From NCBI RefSeq assembly GCF_010500925.1, contig NZ_QVMG01000002.1, positions 16,726-80,725 of the forward strand: 64,000 nt of DNA, in the 5' to 3' direction. The first letter of the stretch is position 1, and the number at the start of each line of letters is the position of its first letter. A model generated the notes under the pieces. That model did not search any database. It was not told where the DNA came from and was given only the letters and a program-made list of their open reading frames with translations. The position numbers and the translations under genes were made by a program. Below are positions 20,685 to 28,712 of this stretch, piece after piece. Origin of the DNA: Parabacteroides sp. 52. Its GTDB lineage: Bacteria > Bacteroidota > Bacteroidia > Bacteroidales > Tannerellaceae.

Positions 20685-20801
20685 CTATCAAGAGATATCC
20701 TTCTGAAAGGAGAGAATCATCTGCATCATTCCTACGGCGGCATTATCCGCATCAGGTATAAGGGTTTAATCTCAGCCCATAACGAGCACCCCTTGATAGT
20801 A
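20685..20801 (-). promoter_or_regulatory. TPP (THI-element) riboswitch of the thiamine operon
   Basis: Read on the minus strand, the leader contains the conserved blocks GGGGTGC, GGGCTGAGA, ACCTGATGCGGATAATGCC and CGTAGGAA in the right order, which is diagnostic of the TPP aptamer. CTATCAAG at the 5' side (20799-20792) pairs perfectly with CTTGATAG (20692-20685), extending the base stem. GATATCTCTT overlapping that 3' strand can instead pair with AAGAGATATT (20653-20644) near the thiS start, which offers a switch. Excess TPP should lower operon expression. Confidence 0.95.
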
Positions 20802-20807
20802 CAGGGC

Positions 20808-20815
20808 CAAAGGTA
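20808..20815 (-). promoter_or_regulatory. TAnnTTTG -7 box for the thiamine operon
   Basis: TACCTTTG on the minus strand, placing the transcript start at about 20801, immediately before the riboswitch stem. Confidence 0.65.
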
Positions 20816-20879
20816 ATTGTTTTTACTTAAAAGAGGTAAGTATACCCGGGAATTTTATGGCAATCATTCTGTTTATTCT

Positions 20880-20887
20880 TACATTTG
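20880..20887 (+). promoter_or_regulatory. TAnnTTTG -7 box for the HIT gene
   Basis: TACATTTG; it lies inside the upstream open frame and so excludes the ATG at 20857 as the start. Confidence 0.6.
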
Positions 20888-20919
20888 TTTCCTTTAAAAC
20901 ACTAAAAAACAAGAATACC

Positions 20920-21342
20920 ATGAATGACAACTGTTTATATTGTAATGACAATCAGGCGCAAAAAGAGTTGATGATAAAAGTGTGTAAACTGGAAAACTCA
21001 ACGGTTTATCTCTTTAAAGAACAAACCTATAGAGGGCGATGCATTGTTGCTTATAAAGAGCATGCTGTTGAATTATATGCCTTGCAAGGCAAAGCTCTTT
21101 TAGATTATATGGAAGATGTGAACAAGGTGGCGAGAGCCATGAATGAAGTATTTAACCCGGTTAAAATAAACTATGGTGCTTATTCCGATAAATTCCCGCA
21201 TCTGCATATGCACCTGGTGCCTAAATACGTTGATGGTCCCGATTACGGAGGTGTCTTTGTGATGAACCCTCAGAAAGTATACCTCGCGGAAGAGGAATAT
21301 CAAACAATGGTAGATGCTCTGAAAAATAAATTGTCGCTTTAA
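20920..21342 (+). CDS. HIT-family nucleotide hydrolase
   Basis: 140-aa histidine-triad protein; the catalytic motif HLHMHLVPK is in the second half. HIT proteins hydrolyse or transfer nucleotidyl groups from substrates such as AMP-lysine or dinucleoside polyphosphates. A CLYC pair near the N-terminus resembles the half zinc site in HinT/GalT-like proteins. The start at 20920 (MNDNCLYC) is chosen because the promoter box is at 20880-20887 and the upstream extension is hydrophobic junk. It is a single gene. The exact substrate is unknown. Confidence 0.88.
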   Translation: MNDNCLYCNDNQAQKELMIKVCKLENSTVYLFKEQTYRGRCIVAYKEHAVELYALQGKALLDYMEDVNKVARAMNEVFNPVKINYGAYSDKFPHLHMHLVPKYVDGPDYGGVFVMNPQKVYLAEEEYQTMVDALKNKLSL

Positions 21343-21351
21343 TAGAATAGT

Positions 21352-21400
21352 CAAAAAAACAAGAGGCTGTCTCGCAATCGATGTAGGAGACAGCCTCTTG
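21352..21400 (-). terminator. Terminator of the GH95 gene
   Basis: A 14-bp perfect stem (21360-21373 with 21387-21400); on the minus strand it is followed by seven T residues. It lies between convergent HIT and GH95 genes. Confidence 0.85.
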
Positions 21401-21456
21401 CCGTTTGATTGTCTTTCTTTTTTATCTCTAAAGAAAATATCTTTCCCGACGTTTTT

Positions 21457-24003
21457 TTATTTCTCTTCGTTCGAAATCAAATACGTACTTCCTTTTTCCG
21501 TGTTGAAGTTTACTTCATGGAATGTCTTGTCCATGGATTCCACAGGAGAAGAACGGGCAATGATCTGGCCCTTTTTCTTTACAATCACCGGGAGCTGTGT
21601 ACGCACGATGCATTTCTCTCCTGCTAATGAACGCAGTGTGGCTTCCTCTAATTGATTATGCTGCCAACGCATATGGATCTCAAAATTCCCCCGCGCCTTT
21701 AAACCGGTAATCTCTCCTGTTGCCCATACATCCGGGAGGGCCGGGAGCAATTGAATAAAACCGGCATGACTTTGCATCAGCATTTCTGTGACACCGGCGG
21801 TAAAACCGAAATTGCCGTCAATCTGAAAAGGAGGATGCGCATCAAACATATTCCGGTATAGACCTCCTCCCCGTCGTTTCTGTTCCCCAAAGCCAACGGG
21901 GTTGAATAGGTTGGTTATTATCTTATACGCACGGTTTCCATCCTGCATGCGCGCCCAGAAGTTGATCTTCCAACCCATAGACCATCCCGAAGCTTCGTCG
22001 CCGCGTAGGTTCAATGTCTTTTCAACGGCTTTAAACAACTCCGGTGTTTTGTCCGCCGTGATCTGATCACCCGGATGAAAGCCATAGAGGTGAGAGAGGT
22101 GGCGGTGGCGTGGGTCGCTCTCTTCGAAGTCGTACATCCATTCCTGCAATTGTCCCCGTTTGCCAATACGATAGGGTAGAAGAAGGCTGAGTTTCTCTTC
22201 CAACTCCTCCCGGAGATCTTTGTCTCTGTCGAGTATAACCGAGGCCTGGATGGTGCGTGAAAATGTTTCTTTGATAATGGCCATATCCATGGTGGGGCCC
22301 ATACTCAGGGCTGCCCGTTCGCCTTTCTCTGTCAGGAATGTATTCTCCGGAGAGATACCTGCCGGGGTGACCAGGTGTCCTTCTCCGTCATCGATCAGCC
22401 AGTCTGCATAAAATGCAGCCGCTCCTTTCAGTATCGGATAGGCCTCCTTTTGTAAAAACTCTTTGTCGCCCGTATAGAGGTAATGCTCCCAAAGATGACT
22501 GCTTAGCCAACCTTGCACCATAGGCCAAAAAGAAGCCGTAGGCACATTGTCGTTCGGCAGTGACTCGCGCCAGATAGATGTGTTGTGATGGCCGACCCAC
22601 CCCCTGCGATTATACATGGTGCGGGCGGTCTCCGCTCCGGTGACCGAGAGTTCTTTGATTAAATGGAACAACGGTTCATGACACTCCGCCAATTGCGTTG
22701 GCTCTGCCATCCAATAATTCATCTCGGTGTTGATGTTCATTGTATACCCGCTGTTCCAGGGCGGAGTTACATCTTTGTTCCATAAGCCTTGCAGGTTTAA
22801 AGGTTGTCCTCCCGGACGCGAACCGCTTATCATCAGGTAACGTCCGAACTGATACAATAAGGCGGCCAGATCCGGATCGGCTTGCTGGGCAAACTGGGTA
22901 ATGCGTTCATCGGTTGGTTTCTTTAATTGTTCCTCCTCGGAAGGCAGTGTCAGTGATACCCGGTCGAATAATTCTTTGTAATCCTTTGTATGTCGTTCTT
23001 TTAACTTCGGGTAGCTACGTGTCTCTGCCTTTGAAAGTATTTCGGTCGCTTTGACTGCAGGGTCGATACCTTCCCGGCTCGGGCTTTTGTCGTATCCGTT
23101 GAAACTGGTAGCCAATGCCATAACGAGGTATACCTCCTGGGTGTTGTAAATGCGCAATCCGGATTCGGTCGTTTCATATTCCCCTTTTCCCGGAAATACC
23201 GGTTTCAGTTGTGCTTCGAACAACATACCTTTATTCTCTATCTCTTCACCGTATAATACCCGTTTGTCAAATTTGCGGTTTCCCTCTTTGTCGTATAATT
23301 CGGGATGTTTGTATTGGTCTCCCCAGGCTTCTATTTGCTCAAATGTTCTTCGTTCGACATAACCGGGAGCTTGTCCTTGCAATACCAACAGATTATCCTG
23401 TACCTCCTGTCTGGCAGTCGGATGGGGCGAGGTGAACTGAAGGGAGATATCTATTCCGTCTGCCCGATCGCTTGTGATGCGCATGACAATGACATTGTCC
23501 GGATTAGAGGCAAATACCTCTCTTTTGTATTTTATGCCGTTTTGGGTAAACTCGGTATTGGCAATCGCCTGAGAGAGGTTGAGGTCTCTCTTATAGGCTG
23601 TGATTTCTCCTTCTTTATTATTCGTAATAAAGAGATCACCCAAAGGCTGGTAGTACTGATGCAACCGTCCCAACCAGTTCTTGCATACAATCTCATTGGC
23701 TGCCACATACTCTTTCTTCTTTAACAGATCTACTACCCGTTCAAAAGTCTCCGGAGTCACTTTCACCTCTTTGAAGACATCTGCGGGTTCTCCGCTATAC
23801 AAGGTGTTTTCATTCAGGGAGAGTTGTTCTTTCTCCGCTCCGCCAAAGACCATCGCTCCGGCATGTCCGTTGCCGATGGGCAATGCCTCGTCCCAGTTCG
23901 CTGCCGGTTGGTTATACCACAATGTCAGTTCTTTTTTCTTCTCACGGGGTTGACAACTTAGGAGTAAAAATAAATGAAGAAAGAGGAATAGTTGAAATTT
24001 CAT
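21457..24003 (-). CDS. GH95 family glycoside hydrolase (alpha-L-fucosidase type), lipoprotein
   Basis: 848-aa exo-glycosidase. The N-terminal block PIGNGHAGAMVFGGAEKEQLSLNENTLYSGEP and the (alpha/alpha)6-barrel segments (NLQGLWNKD, NTEMNYWMAEPT, HRHLSHLYGFHPGDQI) are characteristic of GH95, which removes terminal alpha-1,2-L-fucose or alpha-L-galactose from glycans. The N-terminus from 24003 is a lipoprotein signal (LLLSC). The frame extends upstream to 24075, but a TATCTTTA box at 24040-24047 and the signal peptide support 24003. It is a solitary gene with no SusCD pair beside it; possible use is on host mucin or plant xyloglucan. Confidence 0.92.
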   Translation of the reverse strand: MKFQLFLFLHLFLLLSCQPREKKKELTLWYNQPAANWDEALPIGNGHAGAMVFGGAEKEQLSLNENTLYSGEPADVFKEVKVTPETFERVVDLLKKKEYVAANEIVCKNWLGRLHQYYQPLGDLFITNNKEGEITAYKRDLNLSQAIANTEFTQNGIKYKREVFASNPDNVIVMRITSDRADGIDISLQFTSPHPTARQEVQDNLLVLQGQAPGYVERRTFEQIEAWGDQYKHPELYDKEGNRKFDKRVLYGEEIENKGMLFEAQLKPVFPGKGEYETTESGLRIYNTQEVYLVMALATSFNGYDKSPSREGIDPAVKATEILSKAETRSYPKLKERHTKDYKELFDRVSLTLPSEEEQLKKPTDERITQFAQQADPDLAALLYQFGRYLMISGSRPGGQPLNLQGLWNKDVTPPWNSGYTMNINTEMNYWMAEPTQLAECHEPLFHLIKELSVTGAETARTMYNRRGWVGHHNTSIWRESLPNDNVPTASFWPMVQGWLSSHLWEHYLYTGDKEFLQKEAYPILKGAAAFYADWLIDDGEGHLVTPAGISPENTFLTEKGERAALSMGPTMDMAIIKETFSRTIQASVILDRDKDLREELEEKLSLLLPYRIGKRGQLQEWMYDFEESDPRHRHLSHLYGFHPGDQITADKTPELFKAVEKTLNLRGDEASGWSMGWKINFWARMQDGNRAYKIITNLFNPVGFGEQKRRGGGLYRNMFDAHPPFQIDGNFGFTAGVTEMLMQSHAGFIQLLPALPDVWATGEITGLKARGNFEIHMRWQHNQLEEATLRSLAGEKCIVRTQLPVIVKKKGQIIARSSPVESMDKTFHEVNFNTEKGSTYLISNEEK

Positions 24004-24039
24004 AAGGTAAATAGATATAATAGATATGATAAAGTGGAG

Positions 24040-24047
24040 TAAAGATA
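24040..24047 (-). promoter_or_regulatory. Probable -7 box for the GH95 gene
   Basis: TATCTTTA on the minus strand, one mismatch from TAnnTTTG, 36 bp before the chosen ATG. Confidence 0.45.
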
Positions 24048-24200
24048 TAGGAATTATTCCATACCGTATATACATACGGGCTTTTTTATAACTTATCCCG
24101 AAGCTCCTAAGTGAAATAAATCAGGGCAGAGCAACAATTAAATGCCCTTATTTCCGTTCACATTGCATGTGCTTTCAAGAATGAAATACTCTTTACATCT

Positions 24201-24716
24201 ATGAGTTTATTGTTGTATCTGTTTTTTGGACTCTTCTCCCTTGTTTTGTGCATCGGTCTGATCGGTTTATTGCTTCCGCGTGAAAGGGTGGTTACGCGTC
24301 AGTCCCGCTTTTCGTCCTGCCCGGAAAAGGTGTATAAATTGGTCACAAATAATGAAGAATATGCCTATCGCTCGGATGTACAGGAGGTGCGTATACTGGA
24401 AAGGAAGGGCGATTTTGAGGTATGGGAAGAAGTGGCTCTGCGCGGAAATGTGATGCTTTTCCGTACGAAAGAGAAGATCCCTTACACATTCTATTCTTTG
24501 AGTATGGAAGGAAACCTGTTTACCGGTTATTGGACGGCAACCTTTAAAGAAACAGAAGAGGGAGGAACCCTTTTTACCGCCACAGAATATATACGTATAA
24601 AAAACCCCTACTTAAAAGTATTGTCTTACCCCTTTTTCGATATCGGCAAATTTATGGAGAGTTATCAGGATGATCTGCGAAGCCAATTGGGAGAGAAACG
24701 TGAGATCTTCCCCTGA
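24201..24716 (+). CDS. SRPBCC-fold membrane-anchored protein
   Basis: 171-aa protein with one N-terminal transmembrane helix (about 3-27) and a domain that reads like an SRPBCC/polyketide-cyclase-like fold: FSSCPEKVYKLVTNNEEY at the start, alternating beta strands, and a C-terminal amphipathic helix (GKFMESYQDDLRSQLGE). Such domains bind hydrophobic ligands in a deep pocket. The ligand and role are unknown. It stands between the GH95 gene (divergent) and a small secreted-protein gene. No TAnnTTTG box was found at a sensible distance. Confidence 0.7.
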   Translation: MSLLLYLFFGLFSLVLCIGLIGLLLPRERVVTRQSRFSSCPEKVYKLVTNNEEYAYRSDVQEVRILERKGDFEVWEEVALRGNVMLFRTKEKIPYTFYSLSMEGNLFTGYWTATFKETEEGGTLFTATEYIRIKNPYLKVLSYPFFDIGKFMESYQDDLRSQLGEKREIFP

Positions 24717-24777
24717 TCGCTTATGATATGGATTCAAAAGGCTGAAAGGAGATAGGTTCTATTCTGAATGGAAATAC

Positions 24778-24785
24778 TATCTTTG
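24778..24785 (+). promoter_or_regulatory. TAnnTTTG -7 box for the DUF4833 gene
   Basis: TATCTTTG, followed by a leader of about 100 nt that contains a 19-codon ORF. Confidence 0.6.
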
Positions 24786-24828
24786 TGTTTTATAGAGTCA
24801 AATCGAATCATCTAACAAAGAGTTTGTC

Positions 24829-24888
24829 ATGGAAAATAAAGTTTTAGGCATCGAAATATCAACTTTTTGTAGGAGAAGGGAAAAGTGA
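24829..24888 (+). CDS. Possible 19-aa leader ORF overlapping the next gene start
   Basis: ATG at 24829 opens a 19-codon frame (MENKVLGIEI...) whose TGA stop (24886-24888) overlaps the GTG start of the next gene. An AGGAG-like run lies inside it. It may couple translation; it may also be chance. Confidence 0.25.
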   Translation: MENKVLGIEISTFCRRREK

Positions 24889-25403
24889 AAAAAATGAATA
24901 AGAAATGCTTCTTTCTGTTTTTCTTTTGCCTGTCTTTCTCTTTCCTGTACGCACAGGAAAATACCTATCCGACGGCAGAAAGGCTTTTTCATATTGAACG
25001 TAGCAAAAACAAGAATTTGGTTTGTTATGATGTCAATATTGTTGAGGGACGTTTGGAAAGTAAAAATCCATTATATATATATTGGGTCAACCGGGAAGAG
25101 AAACCGGGTGAAAAGAAAGCCTTGAGTATGATACAGAAAAAGCTCGCTTATGGTTATAAGTTGTTGAAGCAAGGCGAAGAGCATTGTGAAATCACCTTGA
25201 GTGCCTATCCCGACAGAAGCATGACGATCCAAAAAATAAATCAGAAATATGTTTGTCTAATACCCATCAACGGTCAACCAGCCATCCTCCATTCTCTTTA
25301 TGTAAAATCCAAAGAAAGTAATTCCTTAAGCGTTGAGTATGTAGAACTTTACGGCACATCGCTTCAAACGCAACAACCCGTTTCGGAACGTGTAAAGCAA
25401 TAG
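24885..25403 (+). CDS. DUF4833-type secreted protein
   Basis: 172-aa protein with a Sec signal peptide ending near FLYAQ. The mature part begins YPTAERLFHIERSKNKNLVCYDVN and contains LYIYWVNREEKPGEKKALS, features I associate with DUF4833, a family of unknown function in Bacteroidetes. It is probably periplasmic. The GTG at 24885 is used, but the ATG at 24894 is nearly as good; an AGGAG run lies 10-14 bases upstream. A small multi-pass membrane protein gene follows 55 bp later. Confidence 0.65.
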   Translation: MKKMNKKCFFLFFFCLSFSFLYAQENTYPTAERLFHIERSKNKNLVCYDVNIVEGRLESKNPLYIYWVNREEKPGEKKALSMIQKKLAYGYKLLKQGEEHCEITLSAYPDRSMTIQKINQKYVCLIPINGQPAILHSLYVKSKESNSLSVEYVELYGTSLQTQQPVSERVKQ

Positions 25404-25458
25404 TTTTTGCATAAACAATCCGTTCAGTCAATAAACACCCCTCTAAACCTACAGAGTA

Positions 25459-25803
25459 ATGAAAAAAATAAATAACCGGGTTTTCCTTTATAGCGGATTA
25501 TTTCTGTTATTTATTGCATTTCTTGTCCGCTGGTTGGAGTGTCCCGGTTGGCTTTTTATTTCCCTGTTCGTAGCAGCAATTCTATTGAAAGCTGTCTTTC
25601 TATTCCATACTTTCCGTACCAAAGGATGTAAGCTGAGTTTATGGTTGGGGCTGATCCTGGCGGGAGTCATTCTGATTTTTATCTCCATCCTATTCAAGAC
25701 CCTTTTCCCTGTGCCCTTCTTGCGGAATCTCCTTTTTTATACTGCTATCCTCTTGAAAGTGACAGGTCTGATCCTGATGTTGGTATCAAAAAAGGCTGAT
25801 TGA
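25459..25803 (+). CDS. Small four-helix membrane protein
   Basis: 114-aa protein made almost entirely of four hydrophobic helices (about 9-24, 28-50, 59-80, 88-110) joined by short basic loops. I recognise no family. It follows the DUF4833 gene in the same direction without an obvious promoter, so the two may be co-transcribed. A long inverted-repeat array lies about 90 bp downstream and may end the unit. Confidence 0.65.
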   Translation: MKKINNRVFLYSGLFLLFIAFLVRWLECPGWLFISLFVAAILLKAVFLFHTFRTKGCKLSLWLGLILAGVILIFISILFKTLFPVPFLRNLLFYTAILLKVTGLILMLVSKKAD

Positions 25804-25890
25804 TATTTCATCTGTTCCCCCAGTGTCGAATGGCTGGTGGCTTGGTCATTTACTTCTTTCCACAAAGCTATATCATCGTAATCGTTTCCA

Positions 25891-25998
25891 GGATAATTCT
25901 ATTGCCGATGGGCATCGGCAATATAGACGAAGCTGTTCAGCAATATTGACGAACATGTTCAGCAATATTGCCGATGCCCATCGGCAACAGAATTATCC
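25891..25998. repeat. 22-bp-period palindrome array, family C, inside a 34-bp inverted repeat
   Basis: Arms 25891-25924 and 25965-25998 match over 34 bp with one mismatch; each contains its own small hairpin (TTGCCGATGGGCATCGGCAA). CAATAT cores begin at 25919, 25941 and 25963, a 22-bp period; GTTCAGCAATATTG is repeated exactly at 25935 and 25957. It lies upstream of the ncRNA promoter. Confidence 0.9.
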
Positions 25999-26090
25999 CC
26001 TGATAGATGAGGCTGTTTTTTTCTCTTGTTGGGGTGTATGGGCGTCATTTTTTTGAAACTCAATAGGGGGAAAGCCAGTGAATTGTTTAT

Positions 26091-26098
26091 TATATTTG
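26091..26098 (+). promoter_or_regulatory. TAnnTTTG -7 box for the structured RNA
   Basis: TATATTTG, predicting a transcript start near 26104, just before the folded region. Confidence 0.55.
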
Positions 26099-26102
26099 TA
26101 GG

Positions 26103-26235
26103 CGAGTTGTGCAACAGGCACAAGCGGTTTGCTGTAATGCGGGGTGTATGCCCGCAGAAAGTCCTGTCGGACTTTCAAGCGTTCACACCCGCACGAACAT
26201 TCGTGAAACCCTGCACTACAGCAAGCCGCCGGACG
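26103..26235 (+). ncRNA. Structured non-coding RNA with 6S-like fold
   Basis: After a promoter box, a small hairpin (TTGTGC/GCACAA) precedes a 21-bp closing stem: 26124-26144 pairs with 26209-26229 with only one mismatch and two wobbles. Inside are a terminal arm ending in GAAAGTCC-TGTC-GGACTTTC (26157-26176) and a side hairpin CACGAA-CA-TTCGTG (26192-26205) on the 3' side. Closing stem, asymmetric centre with a 3'-side hairpin and a terminal arm is the architecture of 6S RNA, which binds RNA polymerase. No convincing ORF covers it and recR has its own promoter downstream. The 3' end is uncertain, and another ncRNA class remains possible. Confidence 0.55.
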
Positions 26236-26331
26236 TCAAACTGTCTAAAAACCTTACTTTCTCATACCAAAAAGCTTGTCGGTCTCCTTCATGAAAATGA
26301 ATTTTCTTTTCGGATTACGCTCACCTTTCAC

Positions 26332-26339
26332 TATATTTG
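26332..26339 (+). promoter_or_regulatory. TAnnTTTG -7 box for recR
   Basis: TATATTTG, 22 bp before the ATG at 26362. It rules out the longer upstream frame as coding. Confidence 0.6.
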
Positions 26340-26361
26340 CACACTTGGGAAAAAAGTGTTT

Positions 26362-26985
26362 ATGAATCAAAAATACCCTTCTGTTTTATTGGAAAATGCG
26401 GTCAATGAGTTAGCCTCTTTGCCGGGTATCGGGCGCAAGACGGCTCTTCGGTTGGCTCTTTATATGCTTCGCCGGGATGCAAGTTATACGGAAACCTTTT
26501 CGTCGGCTTTATTAAAGCTTCGGCGGGAGGTGAAATATTGCAAGGTCTGTCATAATATCTGTGACCAGGATGTGTGCACGATCTGTGCCAGCCCGCATCG
26601 CGATCATTCCCTGGTCTGTGTCGTGGAGAGTATCAAGGAGGTAATGGCTATTGAAAATACGGGACAGTTTAACGGTGTTTATCATGTATTGGGCGGACGC
26701 ATTTCTCCTATAGAAGGCATAGGGCCTGGTGATTTGACCATTGACAGCCTGATAGAGCGTGTGGAACGTGGCGAGGTAAAAGAAGTATTGCTTGCCTTGA
26801 GTACAACGATGGATGGAGATACAACCAATTTTTTTATTTACCGAAGATTGGCGAAATATGACATGCAGGTGAGTGTGATTGCCCGCGGTGTCTCTATCGG
26901 GGATGAGATTGAATATGCCGATGAAGTGACTTTAGGGCGTTCGATAATCAACCGGACCCGGTTCTCTGATTCATTAAAAATGTGA
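26362..26985 (+). CDS. recR: Recombination mediator RecR
   Basis: 207-aa protein that works with RecO (RecF/RecO pathway) to load RecA on single-stranded gaps. Helix-hairpin-helix [15 protein letters not shown] near the N-terminus, zinc finger with four Cys (CKVCHNIC...CTIC), and a Toprim domain ([20 protein letters not shown]). The frame is open for more than 300 bp upstream, but that part is the ncRNA; the start at 26362 gives the normal RecR N-terminus and sits just after a promoter box. A GT2 gene follows 10 bp downstream. Confidence 0.95.
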   Translation: MNQKYPSVLLENAVNELASLPGIGRKTALRLALYMLRRDASYTETFSSALLKLRREVKYCKVCHNICDQDVCTICASPHRDHSLVCVVESIKEVMAIENTGQFNGVYHVLGGRISPIEGIGPGDLTIDSLIERVERGEVKEVLLALSTTMDGDTTNFFIYRRLAKYDMQVSVIARGVSIGDEIEYADEVTLGRSIINRTRFSDSLKM

Positions 26986-26995
26986 AGAATAACTT

Positions 26996-28168
26996 ATGGA
27001 GGATGTAAAACTTTCTATTGTCATTGTAAATTACAATGTTAAATATTTTCTGGAACAATGTCTTTCTTCTGTTCGGGCGGCAACAATAGGAATTGATGCC
27101 GAAATATTTGTGGTGGATAACCATTCAACCGATGGTTCGATGGATTATCTGAAGCCGAAGTTCGAAGAGGTGCATTTTATCGAGAATTTGCATAATCCGG
27201 GATTCGCTATTGCCAATAACCAGGCGTTGCAACAATGTAAGGGACAGTATGTCCTATTATTGAATCCGGATACGGTTATTGGTGAGGACAGTTTACGGTC
27301 TCTTTGTTTTTTTATGGATGAACATCCTGACGCCGGAAGCATAGGGGTGAAGATGATGGATGGGCATGGTGTTTTCTTGCCGGAGAGCAAACGCTCTTTT
27401 CCAACGCCCTGGGTCTCTTTTTGTAAATTGTTCGGTCTCTCGTCCTTTTTTCCTTATTCTCCTTTTTTGGCTCGTTATAGTTTGCTTTACCTGGATAAAG
27501 AGAAGCAGCATAAGATAGATGTCCTGTCCGGTGCTTTTATGTTTATCCGGCGGGAGGCCTTGGATAAAGTAGGGCTGTTGGATGAATCCTTCTTTATGTA
27601 TGGGGAAGATATTGATTTGTCCTATCGGATTAAATTGGGAGGGTATAAAAATTATTATTTGCCTGAACGTATATTGCATTATAAAGGAGAATCGACAAAA
27701 CATGGCGATATGAAGTATTTCAAAGCTTTTTATGGTGCTATGCTTATCTTTTATAAAAAATATTATGCCCGCTCAGGCTGGCTTATGGGGGGGCTTGTGC
27801 GCTTGGCTATTGCACTGAAAACCTTGATGGCGGCATTGTTTGGTACGTCTAAATCAAAAAAGAAAAAAACGAAACATTCCCGTTTACTGGTTCTCTGCCG
27901 GGAAGAACATTTTGAAAAGATAAAAAAAATATGTGTCGGGCGAATGCCGGAATTGGAGTTTGTGAACCTTTGGGATTTGGATACGGAGCGGGTGATGGAT
28001 GCTATTTGCAGGCGTAATCAGATGAAAGGGTTTACGGACTATGTCTTTTGCTATCCGGATGCCCGCTATGAACAAATGCTTCTGTTTATGGATAAGATGG
28101 TAAATAAAAAAGCCTCTTTTCATATTTATACCGTGGAGAGTAATCAATTGGTATCGCCGGGAAAGTAA
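26996..28168 (+). CDS. Family 2 glycosyltransferase
   Basis: 390-aa GT-A enzyme. The N-terminal segment LSIVIVNYNVKYFLEQCLSSV, the VVDNHSTDGS block, the metal-binding NPDT (in LLLNPDT) and MYGEDIDLSYRIKLGGYK match the rhamnosyltransferase-like branch of GT2. A hydrophobic stretch (about 262-285) followed by a lysine-rich run could hold it to the inner membrane. The last 95 residues form an extra region I cannot assign. It is probably co-transcribed with recR and the GNAT gene; a role in surface glycan or lipid-linked sugar assembly is inferred. Confidence 0.88.
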   Translation: MEDVKLSIVIVNYNVKYFLEQCLSSVRAATIGIDAEIFVVDNHSTDGSMDYLKPKFEEVHFIENLHNPGFAIANNQALQQCKGQYVLLLNPDTVIGEDSLRSLCFFMDEHPDAGSIGVKMMDGHGVFLPESKRSFPTPWVSFCKLFGLSSFFPYSPFLARYSLLYLDKEKQHKIDVLSGAFMFIRREALDKVGLLDESFFMYGEDIDLSYRIKLGGYKNYYLPERILHYKGESTKHGDMKYFKAFYGAMLIFYKKYYARSGWLMGGLVRLAIALKTLMAALFGTSKSKKKKTKHSRLLVLCREEHFEKIKKICVGRMPELEFVNLWDLDTERVMDAICRRNQMKGFTDYVFCYPDARYEQMLLFMDKMVNKKASFHIYTVESNQLVSPGK

Positions 28169-28171
28169 GAC

Positions 28172-28699
28172 ATGGAATATCTGAAGAACGAACATATTTA
28201 TTTACGGGCACTAGAACCGACGGATCTGGATCTGCTTTATGCATGGGAAAATGACTCTGCCTTATGGCATGTAGGTGGTTCACTGACTCCTTATTCTCGT
28301 TATTCTCTGAAAGAGTATATCCTTGAATCTCATAGGGATATATATGATTTAAAGCAGTTGCGATTGGTTATCGTTGAGAGACGTACGGAAAAAGCCATAG
28401 GACTAATTGATTTGTATGATTTTGACCCCCACCATCGGCGGGCGGGCACGGGTATTTTGTTAGATGTGCAGTCTCAGGGCAAGGGCTGGGCGACAGAGGC
28501 ACTTATGCTTTTGATCGAATATGCATTTTCTTTCTTGAAGATGCATCAGTTGTATGCCTATATCCCTGAGAAGAATATTCCCAGTAAGACTCTTTTTCAG
28601 CGGTGTGGATTTCAACTGTCCGGCACATTGAAAGATTGGATTACGGCAGAAGAAGGATATCAGAATGTATGCGTCATGCAATTGCTGCACAAGCAATGA
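28172..28699 (+). CDS. GNAT acetyltransferase (RimJ/RimL-like)
   Basis: 175-aa GNAT protein. Substrate-side start LRALEPTDLDLLYAWEND, acetyl-CoA loop in QSQGKGWATEAL, and the C-terminal NIPSKTLFQRCGFQLSGTLKDWI all fit the RimJ/RimL branch, which acetylates protein N-termini, amino sugars or polyamines. It is cytoplasmic. It begins 3 bp after the GT2 stop, so it belongs to the recR-GT2 transcript. The substrate cannot be deduced. Confidence 0.85.
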   Translation: MEYLKNEHIYLRALEPTDLDLLYAWENDSALWHVGGSLTPYSRYSLKEYILESHRDIYDLKQLRLVIVERRTEKAIGLIDLYDFDPHHRRAGTGILLDVQSQGKGWATEALMLLIEYAFSFLKMHQLYAYIPEKNIPSKTLFQRCGFQLSGTLKDWITAEEGYQNVCVMQLLHKQ

Positions 28700-28712
28700 C
28701 GATGGATGTATC

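Noticed and set aside
26026..26361. Long N-terminal extension of RecR
   Set aside because: It covers the structured RNA and a promoter box; the normal RecR start is at 26362.
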